Shown: positions 1 to 10,900 of the stretch, one piece after another
How the letters are laid out: each line of letters begins with the position of its first letter
Numbering within the stretch: the first letter of the stretch is position 1
Origin: Rhodamnia argentea
Lineage: Eukaryota > Streptophyta > Magnoliopsida > Myrtales > Myrtaceae
Direction: 5' to 3'
Assembly: GCF_020921035.1 (NCBI RefSeq)
Contig: NC_063151.1
Location: forward strand, 32,370,934 to 32,434,933
Length of the DNA: 64,000 bases
Program-made: the position numbers and the translations under genes
The notes under the pieces: generated by a model
The model's input: only the letters and a program-made list of their open reading frames with translations
What the model was told of the DNA's origin: nothing
The model's database searches: none

Positions 1-842
1 CCTGTTTTCCGAAAATATTAAAAAAAATGAAAAATATGAAAAATTATTTTTTGTTCCAAATTGGTTCCTTATGCTTGGCCAAGGCTTCCAATATTGATTT
101 TTTAATTTTTTAATTTTTTGTGAATTTTTAGTGAATTTTACAAAATAAAACTAAAGGAAAATTGATTAAAAATCAGGTGTCAACACTAAATTAGGGAGGG
201 TAATGTTTTCGTGAACATGAGAGATCGTGTGGATTCTGTTTTTTCTACCGAGGCATGCTTCCTATTGTTCTTAGGTACTTCACTATCAGATTTACGTGTC
301 ATCACCATAAGTTAATGTCTACCAATAGCACGTGAGCTCCTTGCCTATGGAGTGTCCCATGGACCCAACAAGTTCAAAAGGTGAATAAAAGTAGATGAGA
401 CTCTATCGAATCTTCAGAGTCGTTTGTGTGTATATACGCATGGTTAGAGCCGTCAAAATGGGTCTTTAACACATCTTCAATCGACTAACTCAAGTACCTC
501 CTCACTACTGGAGTCTGCGTCAACGCCCTAGATCAGTGAGTTCAGCTTCACCAACGGTGGTCGAAGAATCCTCAGCCTCCCCACTTCTCCGCCACAAAGG
601 CCGGCTTGGTTCCAGTCGACGGGAGTAGCTTGTACTCGACTACATCCATTCATTGATGCTCCAACTCATCTCCGGCCACATATCTGTCCCCAGTGACGCG
701 AGAGGAGCGGATGCTAGAGGGTTCCACAAGGTTGCGTTTCCTCTGGGTTGAGCTTGGAGCAACCTGAATTTGTTTATTTTGCATATTTTTTTCTTCGTTT
801 TTTTAGTGAGTTTTGTGGGTGAGGTTGGGTTGGATATGAGTT
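1..842. other. Intergenic, no gene supported
   Basis: No reading frame here resembles a protein I know. The minus strand between about 530 and 770 has a stretch with protein-like composition broken by several stops. It could be a dead gene or retroelement fragment, but I cannot assign it. Confidence 0.4.
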
Positions 843-1294
843 AGGGGTATGCAAAGGAATCGGGAACCATTCGGACCACCCGAAACCAGTGGTTCTTAAG
901 GAAACCGGACCAAACAAATAATATATAATATAAATTGTTTAACGTATAATATTTTAAAAAATAAAAAATCATAAATCTCTAATTTGAAACTCGCTCATCT
1001 CGTCTAAAACTCTCACTCTCACCTCGGTCTCTCCATCTCCGTTTCTCGACTCACGGTCTCGACTCTCAACTCCCATCGACTCACGACCATGCCTCCGGCT
1101 GTTTATCGCCTCCCTCTCTCGCTTGCGGTCGCCTTCATTTACTTGGCAAAACCGATTGCATGGACCCACCTGGGAGCCGAATCACTAGATCCATAGAACC
1201 AATAGTTTTCGGTTTTAATTTTCAAAATTGGTCCTTAGTGGATGGTTCTGGGCTTTAGGGTGGGAACCGCTCACCTGGATCATGCTCACCTCTA
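843..1294. mobile_element. Decayed hAT-type MITE (TAGGGGTGAGC family)
   Basis: The left end reads TAGGGGTATGCAAAGG and the right end is its approximate inverse, CATGCTCACCTCTA. Both arms are rich in GGAACC/GGTTCC-like words, as in the better preserved copy at 23763-24316. The core has no coding capacity of note. No clear target-site duplication remains, so the copy is old. Confidence 0.55.
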
Positions 1295-1295
1295 T

Positions 1296-1455
1296 TATTG
1301 ATTGAGTTAGGTATGGGTCATATAAATTTTTTTTTTTTTGGTCATATAATTTATATAACAAATAAATGGGTCAATGTGAGTTACATGGGTAAATTTGAAT
1401 TGAATTCATTTATGACCCATTCAAATTCGATCCAATCTACCTATTTGACACCTCT
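1296..1455. mobile_element. Fragment of a 'gggtcataaatggg' MITE family
   Basis: The words gggtcatataaa, aataaatgggtc and gacccattcaaattcgatcc are arranged as short inverted arms. They match the family at 18700-19055 and 30627-31064. Only part of an element is present. Confidence 0.4.
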
Positions 1456-3827
1456 ATGCATGACACCCGCTCCGATACCACGAAGGGGAGGGGTTATGGA
1501 ACAAGCTCATGAATACCTGAGACAGATATGTTGTCCCACAAACACGGCCCTTCCTAGGTCTTGAACAAGGGATTGCCTTTTGGTCTCTAAAAATCATGAA
1601 TGACAAGTGATAAGTATACTCATGTAATCAATTCGCCTTGTCAAGTCAACAGAGCAGCTCTGAACATTTAAGGATGTCAGGCTTTGAGAAAGAGAAGGAA
1701 AGTCCTATAAAAAGACAAAGGAGATGTGTATGCTATAGAGTTTCTCCAAACTCGATCTTCTTTTTATTGTTCTTTTAGTCATGAGGTGGCGTCCAGGTCA
1801 TCTTCCGCACACCTCGGTCGGTCCATCTCCAGGGACGATCTTGAGGGCGCATTGCCTCAATTGTGAAGAATAATGTCGTACCAAGCACCTACGAAACAAC
1901 ACATTCTCATTGCATAAAGATAATTTATTGTTCAAGTCATGGAACGAACAAAGCGCATCGGTGTTTTTTCATATTCTAGCTTTTTTTTCTGTATTTTGCG
2001 AAGCTATTTAGCTGTTCTACCGTCAGTGTGTCGGGGACGGTCAGCTCAGCATTTTCCAATAAAGTATTGTTCCTTAGGGGAGGTTTGGGTTTGTGTTCTC
2101 TTGAGAGCTTTCTACGTCAATAGCGATTCGTGCAATGGATTCTTTTGAAACTTGAAGTGTACATATCGTGTTTACTCTATTTGAATGAGATTTTGAAGCC
2201 ATCTTCTTACCTTATTCATGACTTTTAGATTTGACGAGTCTGGTGTAAAAACTCATAATATTAGAATGGAGTGCATTCAGTGCACCGGACCAAATGATGC
2301 TTCCCTTCATCTCTACCACTGTCTAAGATAATGTTAATTCCGAGAAGTATGGTACCAATGATTCTTTATTCGGTAGTGAAGAAAGCATTAACGTCGTCTC
2401 ATCCCTGCTTTACTCATTCCCACCTCCACTGACCATAAACAACCGCTGTTGGTGGCGGTGGCTTTACTGGCGCTTTTTCGTTCCTGATTCAAAATCCTTT
2501 GAACATCCGACTAGTTTTCATGTGACATAGCGATTTGAACAATGAGGACGAACCCGTATGTCGTTCGGACAACCCCTTTCTCGGTTGTTTACTAACCAAG
2601 AGGATTGTCGCTCGTCGCTCTCCATACTTCCAGCCCTTCAAGGCTTCTGCAAATCCTCCGCAGCCAGTCTTGCTTACCCTCAAACCCTATGTTCCACTTT
2701 GCTTAAGTTCCATCACCGAGAAGTTCCGACGTCTAGAATCGACTACAGCTACTTTACAACATTCAGTTCGATACCCAAAACGAACTCATATCTTGGCTTC
2801 CCCCATGCACAGAAGTCATCTCAGTACTTGAAATTCCTACTAAAAAGATCAGATGTCGCCAAAAAGCTACAAGGACGCAACTCATTTGCTCGGACCTCCA
2901 AGGACATGAACAGATAATGAGAGAATCAAACCGGTGATAATGAGGGGACGACCATAGTGGCAAAAGCACGAACAAAAAGAATGGAGGTGACCCAATTGAC
3001 AGAAACTTCACCCACAAAGCAAATAGTTTTTTAATGCATTTCGATGTTGGGAAGTTGGGAGTTGGTGGTATTTCGTGTGGAATGCACACTCCCGTGTCTT
3101 TATTGAATAATATATCTTTTGGCTGCCACTCTCTCATCTCTCGCAGACCTCAGTGCTCTCCTCATCGGAAACCATTGTTGAGGCTCTTTCTTCATGGAAT
3201 TAGATCTAAAACTTAGGTGGGAGAAAAAGTCAATGGGTGCGGTCCTTTACGTGTTGTAATGGTGTGATAAGGATGTGGACCCATACATATTGCCCCAAGA
3301 TAAAATGATAGTTGTACTAGTAGTTGCTGTTACAGTTATTAGATAGACCCTGTCCATCGGTGTCGATCTCAAGTTCAACATCCAAAAGGAGGAGTGTCGC
3401 ATTAATTGCACGCAGATTAAGCTGCACAACATTCGATGACCATACTAGCGTCGCAAACCTGATCTCTCCATACGAGAATGGGCTGCTTTAGTTATCAACT
3501 TCAAGAGATAAGATTGAAGGAGAAAAAGACACAAAAAAGAAAGGGGGAAGAAGGGGCTTAGGGGTGTGAGAATGGATAGTTTATTGACTAATTACAAGGA
3601 TCAAGATATGGAGATCTTGCGCTAATAAAAGAAAAGATTATTCTGAAATTGTATAGTTGGCTTCTCTTTTAAACTTTATGGTTTGATTTGGCAATTAAAT
3701 TGGCTGGTGTAGGACCTACAAAAATACCCACGTTTCACGCCTTGAGTGTGCTCTAAACATTCCACGGCTTGTGCTTATACAATAAAACATAGAACTTATC
3801 CATCTTGTTAAATATATCTTAAAAACA
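1456..3827. other. Intergenic with possible LTR retroelement remnants
   Basis: At 1469-1480 the plus strand reads gctccgatacca, which is one base from the reverse complement of the common plant initiator-Met primer-binding site TGGTATCAGAGC. This hints at a decayed copia-type element. A TATA-like cctataaaaag lies near 1704-1714. Reading frames between 2489 and 3216 are open for up to about 124 codons on both strands, but none resembles a known protein. Confidence 0.3.
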
Positions 3828-4166
3828 TTAGGGATAAGTGTATCAAAAGTCCTAAAACTTATCATGAAGATGTAGTTGAGTCGTAAAATTTTCAAAAAGT
3901 ATAATGAAGTCCTAAAACTTATCACGAAAGTGCAATTGAATCTTAAAACTTTTAAAAGTACAATCAAGTCCTAAAACTTATCAAGTTAGTCCAATCAAGT
4001 CTTTCCATTGATCGCATTTTTTGAAAATTTTAGGGTTCGATTGCACTTTTATGACAAGCTTTAGGATTTAATTGTACTTTTTAAAAGTTTTAGAACTTAA
4101 TTACTCTTTTTAAAAGTCGTAAGACTTAAATACACTTTCTTCATAGGTTTTAAAATTTTCGAGATA
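3828..4166. mobile_element. Foldback element with subrepeat arms
   Basis: The left arm repeats a unit of about 59 bp starting agtcctaaaacttatca three times. The right arm carries the inverse words (ttttaggatttaattg, aagttttagaactta). The arms meet near 4010-4020. The element has no coding capacity. The same family forms the outer element at 17318-18660. Confidence 0.6.
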
Positions 4167-5957
4167 CTGACATTATCCATACATAAACTATCATAGACGC
4201 CAGGTGCTCATCAAACACCTTAAAAAAAAAACATTTGAACCCTTCATTTCTCCAAATGAAATTGACGTGCCAAACAGGCACCTCGATAAATTTAGTAGTT
4301 GCAACAAATGGAAATTAGGGTTCGTCTTCTTAACTTAGCTGCCATCCCTTCCTAAATCGTGTCTTACATATATCCACGTAGAAGAGCTCGCCCAAATACT
4401 TACATCTCGCAATGCTTTCTTTATCTGGCTAGCCATTCCACGAGTATAAACGGGAGAGTCGCCTCGCTCAAGCAATCTCGGTTCTTGCATAAGAAATTAT
4501 TACTCTCAGTCTCCCAAAAATTATTACGGTAATAAAGTCTAAAACGGGGGCAACCAAATTGTAATTGAATTTTGGAATGGTCAGAACGCAAATGCCGGCT
4601 AGAAAAGAAGAGGAAACCTCTAGCTCGACACCGACAAGATCTTGTCATTATTTCTAATCCCCTAATTTTTTAATTAATGAGTGCTTTATACAAAACATGC
4701 GGTGATGGTGTATGGATCTATAGTAAAAAATAACCGATAGTACTGTTAGACTATCATGAAGGTATTTTCCAAAAGAAGAACTCTTGACTTCGAGAGATTT
4801 GAGGTCCTGGGAAACTTTTGACTTTTTTTACTTGAAAGTACAATAAGAATATCAATGACAATTTGAATGCTTCTTTTCTTGTCCAATCCAATCATATTAT
4901 TGCATGATACCTTTGCTATTCCCCATGAAGGTTCTTGAATTGAATTAAGCACGATATTTTCGTGAAAGTAAATTATATTCCATGCACCGTCACCGAATAT
5001 CTCACTTTAAAAATCATTTCTCTCGTCCATTTACGTGTTACATTGCAATTTATGATGGTGACGTACGTTATATGAAAATGCTAACAAACTGCACAAATCC
5101 TGCAAAAGAATTCGAAAGAAGGTAGGAAGGAAAGAAGAGAGAAAAAACCGAAACTTTTCCAAACGCCTGAAGTTTTAGTTTACGAAACGAGATTCACTCT
5201 TCTTGCTTTCTCTCTCTCCTCTTGGTTTTGTCTTGCAAAACAACGCTCATGCTTCATTCATGAACTCAGAATCTGCTTTAACTGTCTTAAAACCACGTTT
5301 TGGCTCTCATTCCTGTCGTTCACGATGTTCTTTAAAGATGATTATTTGCCCTAGTCTGCCATTGATGTCCATTGACAGATATTGGCACCCACCAAAGCCA
5401 CTGCTTTTCATTTCATGTCTCCATAATCTTCGCTCTTTCCCAATTCCCACTATCTTCTCCCAAAGTCTCAGCAGCCGGCACCTTTCGGTTTCAGTTTTTT
5501 CCTGCAGATAAGCTGGAGTTTCAAGTTATGAGTGGTGGGTGAGGGTACATCAGTTCACTCCACACCAAAAGAGTCGGTCCTATCGCCCGAGATCAGGTGT
5601 TTTGTGTTTTGTTTCATGGATGAAAAGTTTTGATCTTTAGGGAGACCGGATGATTAGAGGAATCATCGCAAGTCCGGTCATGATCTAGAGCACATAGGAG
5701 CGACTTTGCATCTCGTTCGCGGGGAAAATGCAAATGCTCATGAGCTCGAGAGCGGCATCTATGGAAAGCCCCACGAAGTATGGTTTTGTTGATGATCATC
5801 TGCCTTTGCATAAGCCACATTTTCTTGAACAGAGACTAGCAAATGATGACTGATATTCATATTTCAGTGTAGCTTTTTGGTTTATAGAGGGAAAAAAATT
5901 TAGTCTTTTTTATGTTTTATATGTTAATGAGCATACCCCACCATTGCCTCCACCAAG
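4167..5957. other. Intergenic, upstream of the VIT-like gene
   Basis: This AT-rich stretch has no recognisable gene. An open frame at 5203-5511 (+, 102 codons) is Ser/Leu/Phe-rich and low in information, so I do not call it. The final kilobase is presumably promoter DNA for the iron transporter-like gene. Confidence 0.4.
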
Positions 5958-5972
5958 TTGGCTCTCTCCCTC

Positions 5973-5980
5973 CATAAATA
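5973..5980 (+). promoter_or_regulatory. TATA-like box for the VIT-like gene
   Basis: CATAAATA lies in a CT-rich context about 100 bp before the ATG at 6075. A start of transcription 25-35 bp downstream would fall near 6000-6012, in CT-rich sequence typical of plant leaders. This placement would exclude the in-frame ATG at 5958 from the mRNA and supports the start at 6075. Confidence 0.45.
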
Positions 5981-6074
5981 CCCCCTCCTTGGGCGTGTGC
6001 CCTCCACACTTCTCTTCTCAAACTACCACAATCACCCCAAATCATACAAAAGCAACTTTGCAATTGCATCCCTC

Positions 6075-6764
6075 ATGGCCTCCAACCATCCCTCTTCCCC
6101 TCACAATGATGTTAAGCTCCCTCTCCCCAACCCTTGCGACGCCATCCCGGCATCGCAGCTCGAGGGCCAGAAGGAGGAGTTCAACTACTCGAAGCGATCG
6201 CAGTGGCTGCGGGCCGCTGTCCTCGGGGCGAACGACGGGCTCGTGTCGACCGCATCGCTCATGATGGGGGTCGGTGCGGTGAAGCAGGACATGAAGGCCA
6301 TGATCCTGACCGGCTTTGCGGGCCTGGTGGCCGGGGCGTGTAGCATGGCCATAGGGGAGTTTGTGTCCGTGTACTCCCAACTGGACATAGAGTTGGCCCA
6401 AATAAAGAGGGACAAGGAGAGGTCCACCAACGGACAAATGGACAGAGGAGAAGAAGAGAACGGTGACAATGGAGAGGAAGGGGGCTTGCCCAATCCGTTG
6501 CAGGCTGCCTCAGCCTCAGCTCTTTCCTTCTCTGTCGGGGCCATGGTGCCGCTACTGGCAGCCTCCTTCATAAGGAGCTACAGGGCGAGGCTCGGGGCTG
6601 TGATCGCAGCAGTCACCATCGCTCTCATGGCGTTCGGGTGGCTAGGGGCGGTCCTGGGGAAGGCGCCAGTCGTGAGGTCATCGCTTAGGGTGTTGATCGG
6701 AGGCTGGCTGGCAATGGCAATTACCTATGGGCTGACCAAGCTGATTGGTGCGAACGCTCTCTGA
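6075..6764 (+). CDS. Vacuolar iron transporter-like protein (VTL / nodulin-21-like), CCC1 family
   Basis: This single-exon gene encodes 229 aa. Members of the family move Fe2+ (some Mn2+) from cytosol into the vacuole to store or detoxify iron. After a hydrophilic N terminus the protein has the family block YSKRSQWLRAAVLGANDGLV, then TASLMMGVGAV, GFAGLVAGACSMAIGEFVSV and YSQLDIELAQ. A charged, Glu/Gly-rich loop follows, and then the C-terminal membrane segments (SASALSFSVGAMVPLLAA, the VIAAVTIALMAFGWLG stretch, and VLIGGWLAMAITYGLTKLIG). This is the short plant VTL layout, without the extended cytosolic metal-binding domain of VIT1. The frame is also open back to an ATG at 5958 (39 extra residues). 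I prefer 6075 because a TATA-like box sits inside that extension and because length and conservation fit. Which plant VTL paralogue it is cannot be told. The family is known to be iron-responsive, but I see no decisive element. Confidence 0.93.
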   Translation: MASNHPSSPHNDVKLPLPNPCDAIPASQLEGQKEEFNYSKRSQWLRAAVLGANDGLVSTASLMMGVGAVKQDMKAMILTGFAGLVAGACSMAIGEFVSVYSQLDIELAQIKRDKERSTNGQMDRGEEENGDNGEEGGLPNPLQAASASALSFSVGAMVPLLAASFIRSYRARLGAVIAAVTIALMAFGWLGAVLGKAPVVRSSLRVLIGGWLAMAITYGLTKLIGANAL

Positions 6765-7967
6765 GGAGGCCTTTGATATGTGCATCAAAATGTGGGAGTT
6801 TCTTTCGTCATGTTCAAGTTATGTCCCTGTTAATTACTTTTGCTTTGCTTTGTCCTGTGGTGATTAGTGGCACTTTATGTAATGGGACAAAGTAAAATGC
6901 ATGGTCAAGAGTTGGTCTATGCGCTCATTTAGTTAGCAGTTTCTCCTCTGATTCCCTTTCTCGTATACCCAGCTTTCCACGCATCCTGTCACCTTAGTGA
7001 TCAACGATTCTAAAACTAGAAATCTCTACTCGACCTCGAGCCAGGAAGTCAGGTCTTATACATCAACCTGAAAAGTTTATGCACGTATAAATTAATGGAT
7101 GATTTATCAGATCCTCGTCAATTTTCAGATACAATAGCGATCCATAGGCCAACGGCAATCGACATACTGAAAAAGGCTTTCGTTGTATAGATCATGTGAG
7201 CAAATCCATGTCACTAAAACATATCTTAAAAGCCAAGTTGGCCAAGGTTGAAACACAAACCGATGGTAATCACCAATCTCACTGCTCGCCCTGCTCGAGA
7301 TATTTCGATGGGGATCACGTCTAGTCACGTTTCCTATTTCTGTTCCCTCGAGAGTGAAGATAATTTGGCGATACATATGAGGTTTAAATCATTGGTACTT
7401 TTCTTCTAAGCCACCGAGACGATCATTCACTAACATGGGGATTCGAAGAGGGAAAAACCCGAGATTCGAGAGGATTTCGATCCCAAAATAACTCCGTTAT
7501 GGTTGATTGCACATTCACAAGCAACGTAAGCCAAAACTGTTACAGAGAGGGGGACAAAAAAGTGAAAAACTGCCACAGAAGTTGCGTGCATCTTGTTGAA
7601 AAGATTACACGATTATTCTCAGCACTTGGGCGCTGCACAAGGGCGCTCACTGTATATGGACCTTGTATTTCTCTCGAAATCCCAAACTATCTATACCAAA
7701 GAGAAAAAATAAATCGACATGACAACACTCAAGATCCAACAAAAGTCGGTCGGACAACAGAGGGACTTCCTCATGCAATGAGGTAGAACGAACTGATGCA
7801 GGGCTCTCTCTCTCCCTCCCCCTTGACATAGGGGTTCAGCCATCAAGTTTTGCCTCAAAAAAATTGGTCTGAATGATATCCGATTCCCAACCCTCGATCA
7901 GAACGGGCGCATCGTGAGAGCCCCTGATATGGAAAAGCGCGGTTCTCACAAACCCATCAATCCAGTC
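6765..7967. other. Convergent 3' flanks of the VIT-like gene and eIF5B
   Basis: The two genes face each other here, so this 1.2 kb should hold both 3' UTRs. Short open frames on both strands (for example 7125-7376 minus and 7499-7786 plus) have no recognisable product. Confidence 0.4.
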
Positions 7968-10900
7968 TCACTGTATTTTGAAAAGGTTCTTCAGCTTCAC
8001 CACCAGCCTCCATTCTTCATTAGATAAGTCATCCTGCAGATAGGAACCAAAAGCTGAGTCACAGCTATTGTTTGACAAAGCTAATGAAGTGCAAAACCTT
8101 CTTTTAGTCCAGATTTACCCTGTAATTCGTTTTGAGAATGTCAATTGACCTCCTTGTGATATGACTGACAAGTTCATCTTCCAAGTCGAAATGCCGGCCA
8201 AACATCTTCTGCTGCTCCTCAGGATTTGAGCCAACAATCTGAAAAGGAACCGCATGCATGTTTAATACCCAGACCAGAATCTATACTCAGAATGCTCAGA
8301 CATGAGCACCAATAGTTGAAAAAAATTTCAGAGTTGCAGCCTACTACACGATGCTTAAGGGTGTACTCAGATGTCACATATTAAGATGAGTTAGGTTGTT
8401 TCCAGGGCTACTCCTCATGGCCCACGTCAGGAAATACTGTTGTCTTCCCAAAATTAAACCACTCCTTAATAGCACATTCAATAGTAATAAACCAATACTA
8501 GCAAAGGATTTCAAAATTAACAAGAACCTAAAGTTAGAAAACTGTACCTTAATGGCAACCTTCTGGCCTTTCTTGGCAGTATCAACTGGTTTATGATTGT
8601 TTTCAATAGAGGCAATCCGACCGATATCAATGAACTCCCTTTGCGGAATACAAACTGGAGTACCAACCTGTCCAAAAGGAGCAATACAAAATTTGCTACT
8701 TAAACATAAAAAAAAATGCTACATGTAATTTCTTGAGGCTATGTACTGAACTTACTCCCTAAATAATCATTCAATGATCATGAGTAGCTAAATGTGGAAA
8801 AGGGGTTATCTAAATGCAATCTGACAGCATATGCATAATATAAGGATCAATATTCTTCTCAAAATTCTGTTCTTTGGACCTGATTTAACAAATTAATTGA
8901 TTGCTTCATCTGTAGAAATTGATATTAACTATGCAATTTACAAATCTCAATACAGTCCTTTGTATGGATTAAATAATGTCAAATCTAAGCTAACTCATGC
9001 CTTGATGACAAACCAGAAGAGTGGGGAAAGGAGAAACGTCCCGTCCCTTGATCATGTGAAATTCTTCACTATATTTGTGTAAATTCATATACTATATTCA
9101 TGTCTTTCACGTGATTATCTCCAACTTCTCCAACAGCAATAGCTACTAATATAAACACAAATAGCATTTCTTTATATTAAGATGTTCGCAGATAACTTAG
9201 AAGTACCTTGGCAATGCCTTCAAGAACATCAACCCCCAAAACAATGGGATCCTTCTTGTTGAAAACACAGTTTGGTAAAATTTTAAGGACACATGGGAAA
9301 ACTGCCTCGTCAGCAGCTTCCTTCCTCTTCTCCTCTTTAATTGTGTCGATGTAAGCCTTAAATTGGTCAAAAAGGTGGTAAATGATGTCTGCAATAAAAA
9401 TCTTCACTCCCAATTCATCTGCCAGTTCACGAGCTTCAGGAGTCACTTTGACATCAAAAGCCAAGATCGTGGCATATTCCTTCGTCTTTTCAAGCATTAC
9501 GCTGGCTTTCATCACATCCTTCTTATGGACAGGACCAATGCTTATACCACTGACAGGGATACTCACTTCCGGGGACTTCAAATATTCCAGCAATGCTTCC
9601 AAAGAACCAAGTGTAGATGCTTGTACACATACCCCTTCACCACTTCTGTCGATCCTGCTCATAACAGATCTCATATCTTCCATAGCTGCATCCTTCACAT
9701 CCTCCAAATAGTCATCAGGTCCCACCACATATAAACCAGTACCAGCAATAGCATGTTCCAGACCCTGCACCAGTGTAGTTGACAAGTCATTACTGATTGC
9801 AGGTTAAAACAATACCAACAAAATTGGAAATTTCGGTAATAATAACCTGAGCAGTGATCTTGATACCCTGAGCAGCTTTGATTTCTTTATGGTGCAGATA
9901 TGTTCCCTGAAATTAGACAAGCACCAGTGGACAGAGTACAGCTGTCATCTTTTCTATTTCAAGACAGAAAAAACTAAGAAATACAGTTGACACGATAAGA
10001 AGGCACTTAAGCTTATGTCTACCCTAGTTGATCTAAGTCCTGTTTTTTTTTTTTTTTTTTTTTTGTTGTGGGGGGAGAGAGGAGGGGGGGGGTGTTTGTA
10101 TTTGGGGTCTGATCCAAGGCCTGGTTTATTAAGAAAGTTTCTAGCCAATGGCATGATCATGATGAGTACATAGATCTTTCTTCGGATTCTTCTGAGATAA
10201 CCATACGCGTAATCCACGTCTCACTCCATTTAGTGCAATCTTTAATGCGTCCTCGTCCATTTTGATCTATCAAGTTTGCATTTTAAGCAACATCTGAACC
10301 CTAGCCAGGACAATCATACCTACTGTCTGCTAGTAAATATGAAATCATCTAGCTCGATGGGGAATAGCATACACACAAGAACCTAATGGCCAAACATCTC
10401 ATTACAGAATCCAAACCATTACTTCAACCCAAGTTCCCAAGATTCTAAATGGGCTTCACCCCATGTAACTACACAGATGCTGTGGTCCCATATGGCACCT
10501 TTCAGAGCGAACACTCTCTATTACACCTAGACAACAAGCTGAACCTGTCACAAAGGCACTAAAGAATTTTAACTTGGACTATGGACATTTCAGACACACG
10601 GGAAATCCCAATAAGAATTCTTTTAACTGCACAACAAAAATTTCAGCTCATCTGTAACTCTAAAATAGCCATCAATTGTCTTTTATTCCATAAATTCCAT
10701 ACTGCCTGAATTTAGAGGTAAATCAAACAATACCGCGAAGACATTGGTTGAGATTTTTTATGAGAGATACAAGATAATCCCAAACTTATCATGTAGTACG
10801 TCTTTCTTACTATTCTGTCAAATAACTCAATTCATCTTCACTACCAAGAGGTTACACTTGCACAATCTAGATCTTGCCCTGCTGACACAGAACCTCTCTC

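Noticed and set aside
2558..2917. 119-codon plus-strand frame
   Set aside because: Overlapped by open frames on both strands, no recognisable domain, no splice or promoter context.
5203..5511. 102-codon plus-strand frame upstream of the VIT-like gene
   Set aside because: Ser/Leu-rich low-information composition and no family resemblance.
6042..6571. Minus-strand frames of 131 and 128 codons over the VIT-like gene
   Set aside because: GC-rich coding sequence leaves antisense frames open. The plus frame has all the family motifs.
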